Below are positions 4,864-5,999 of a stretch of 5,999 nucleotides of DNA, one piece after another. The DNA lies in the NCBI GenBank assembly GCA_945787305.1, contig CALZIH010000357.1:1-5999 (forward strand), given 5' to 3'. This DNA is from an uncultured Desulfobulbaceae bacterium. GTDB taxonomy: Bacteria > Desulfobacterota > Desulfobulbia > Desulfobulbales > Desulfobulbaceae. The translations under genes were made by a program, and so were the position numbers. Positions within the stretch are counted from its first letter, which is position 1. Every line of letters starts with the position of its first letter. Below the pieces are notes generated by a model. The model did not search any database. It saw nothing but the letters and a program-made list of their open reading frames with translations, and had not been told where the DNA came from.

Positions 4864-5718
4864 CTATGAGGTCAAGAGGGAGAGCCAGGTGGCCAAAAAT
4901 AGGGTAAGGGCAATAAAACCGTTCATGGAAAAAAAGGACAACTGAATTCGGGAAAGATCTTTAGGGTTCACGACAAGGTGCTGGTAAAACAATGCGCCAG
5001 CGGTCAGGACAAGCCCACCGTAATAGAACACATTGAGTTCGCTCTGATAACCGGTCAAGGTAAAGAAGAAAAAGGCCAGGACATGAAAAAAGACCGCCAG
5101 TTGAAAGGCACGTTTACGACCAAGGGTAGCGGGCATGGAGTAGAGACCGGCCTTGCGGTCAAATTCGGCGTCAAGACAGGCGTAAATACAGTCAAATCCC
5201 GCAACCCAGAATAGGACGCCAAGCGACAGGACCCAAGGGTAACCGCTCAGGGTTGCGGCCACCGCAACCCAACCGCCAAGAGGCGAAAAAGCCAACGCCA
5301 CACCAAGGACCACATGGCATAGCCAGGTGAAACGTTTGGTCAACGAATAGATAAGGGTCAGGCCAAGACCAACAGGAGCAATGGCCAGAGCCATGGGATT
5401 GAGCATGAAGCAGGCAAAGAAAAACAAGGCGCCGCTCAACAGGACCATGGCCCAGGATTCGGCGAGGCTGACCTCACCTGCAGGGAGAGCTCTTTTTGCA
5501 GTCCGCGGGTTGGCGGCATCAAAACGTCGATCAACAATACGGTTAAATCCCATGGCGCAGGTTCGGGCACCGACCATGGCCAGGACAACATAGAAAAAGA
5601 CCCGCAGGGAGGGCACTCCGCTCCCGGCTAAAAAAGCGCCGATCAGAGCAAAGGGCATCGCAAACACGGTGTGTTTGAACTTGATCATTTCAAGCAGTGT
5701 CTGTATCTTCTTCCACAT
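4864..5718 (-). CDS. ubiA: UbiA-family prenyltransferase, probably MqnP-like (menaquinone, futalosine pathway)
   Basis: A 284-residue inner-membrane enzyme that attaches a polyprenyl chain to an aromatic acid. Many hydrophobic segments are visible, consistent with the eight or nine helices of the family. The first Mg-diphosphate motif is NRIVDRRFD (59-67; N59, D63, D67), followed by NPRTAKRALPAG. The second is DCIYACLDAEFD (176-187; D176, Y179, D183, D187), followed by GLYSMPA. YSLTKRFTWLCH (124-135) lies between. The wording of both motifs resembles the UbiA subgroup of anaerobes and epsilon/delta groups assigned to menaquinone synthesis by way of 1,4-dihydroxy-6-naphthoate (MqnP), more than E. 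coli UbiA. This is judged from recalled family patterns. Length is normal. The ATG at 5718 is kept because it gives the usual short N-terminus before the first helix; AGGA is almost touching it, and GGA lies 9 bases away. No other menaquinone gene is in view. ppk2 follows on the same strand. Confidence 0.88.
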   Translation of the reverse strand: MWKKIQTLLEMIKFKHTVFAMPFALIGAFLAGSGVPSLRVFFYVVLAMVGARTCAMGFNRIVDRRFDAANPRTAKRALPAGEVSLAESWAMVLLSGALFFFACFMLNPMALAIAPVGLGLTLIYSLTKRFTWLCHVVLGVALAFSPLGGWVAVAATLSGYPWVLSLGVLFWVAGFDCIYACLDAEFDRKAGLYSMPATLGRKRAFQLAVFFHVLAFFFFTLTGYQSELNVFYYGGLVLTAGALFYQHLVVNPKDLSRIQLSFFSMNGFIALTLFLATWLSLLTS

Positions 5719-5999
5719 TTCCTGTATCCAAAATTCGAGTTACAACGCTAGCTGTTCAACCTGTGAAAACGAGTTCCTCTATATCGGCTGCACGCTTATT
5801 CCATCCTGAATCTGTGAGCGTTCGGCAGTGGTTCAGATGCGCGAAAGAAACCACACGATTATCCTGTAGTGATATCGTATAGTTGATGACAAAGCAGATG
5901 AGCCGCTGCCGATCGCCCTGTAGGGCGAATAGGTGAAATTATAAATTACTCACAATCCGTAATTTATTTCATAAATTCTAAAGATAAAAGAAAAACCAA
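5719..5999. other. gene-poor region upstream of ubiA
   Basis: No convincing gene is seen in these 281 bases. The minus strand has an open frame of 60 codons (5759-5938) reading, in part, RLICFVINYTISLQDNRVV and DSGWNKRAADIEELVFTG. It lacks an ATG and a ribosome site, and its stop lies 38 bases before the ubiA start. A short perfect stem, TCGCCC (5913-5918) with GGGCGA (5923-5928) around TGTA, lies within it. Without a start the frame is best treated as a leader or a remnant. Confidence 0.35.
5938..5967 (-). promoter_or_regulatory. 9-bp perfect inverted repeat beside a TATAAT box
   Basis: ATAAATTAC (5941-5949) and GTAATTTAT (5959-5967) form a perfect inverted repeat with a 9-base spacer. On the minus strand a perfect -10 hexamer TATAAT (5943-5938) overlaps its edge. 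No good -35 lies at 17 bases, which fits a promoter that depends on a bound regulator. Transcription would run toward ubiA with a leader of over 200 bases. The arms are AT-rich, so chance cannot be excluded. Confidence 0.35.

Overview
The window reads as a chromosomal piece of a Gram-negative anaerobe of moderate GC content. The best guess is a Desulfobacterota (sulfate-reducer-like) genome. This is inferred from an UbiA-family enzyme of the futalosine/menaquinone (MqnP) type, a Lys-type (PKTIDND) phosphofructokinase, a single-domain PPK2, and repeat-rich intergenic DNA. No rRNA, tRNA, CRISPR array or transposase is visible.

Left part, plus strand (1-1213): the tail of an unidentified gene overlaps a small unknown gene (82 codons) by ATGA. 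A YfcE-like metallophosphoesterase follows after a short ATGCAT-rich repeat. Next, on the minus strand (1362-2504), is a 380-residue 6-phosphofructokinase. It is bracketed by two diverged direct copies of a roughly 100-bp intergenic repeat that ends in a conserved hairpin.

Middle part (2505-3437): no intact gene is visible. It holds the second copy of that repeat, a broken 74-codon minus-strand gene that can be rebuilt by undoing two single-base shifts at homopolymer runs, and two 86-bp direct repeats (3 mismatches) that each form a long hairpin. After these comes a plausible promoter and leader for a striking 43-residue, 60% lysine protein at 3438-3569. That gene has a perfect AGGAGG ribosome binding site and its own hairpin terminator.

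Right part, minus strand (3753-5718): a polyphosphate kinase 2 lies downstream of an UbiA-family prenyltransferase, separated by 166 bp. The last 281 bases hold no convincing gene. They do contain a perfect 9-bp inverted repeat next to a TATAAT box, on the strand that would serve ubiA.

The genes do not form one pathway. Recurring themes are phosphate/energy metabolism (phosphofructokinase, PPK2, a phosphoesterase) and lysine-rich sequence: the small protein, an insert in the phosphofructokinase, and basic stretches in the phosphoesterase. The most novel items are the Lys-rich small protein facing ppk2, the two repeat families with conserved hairpins, and the frameshifted small gene.
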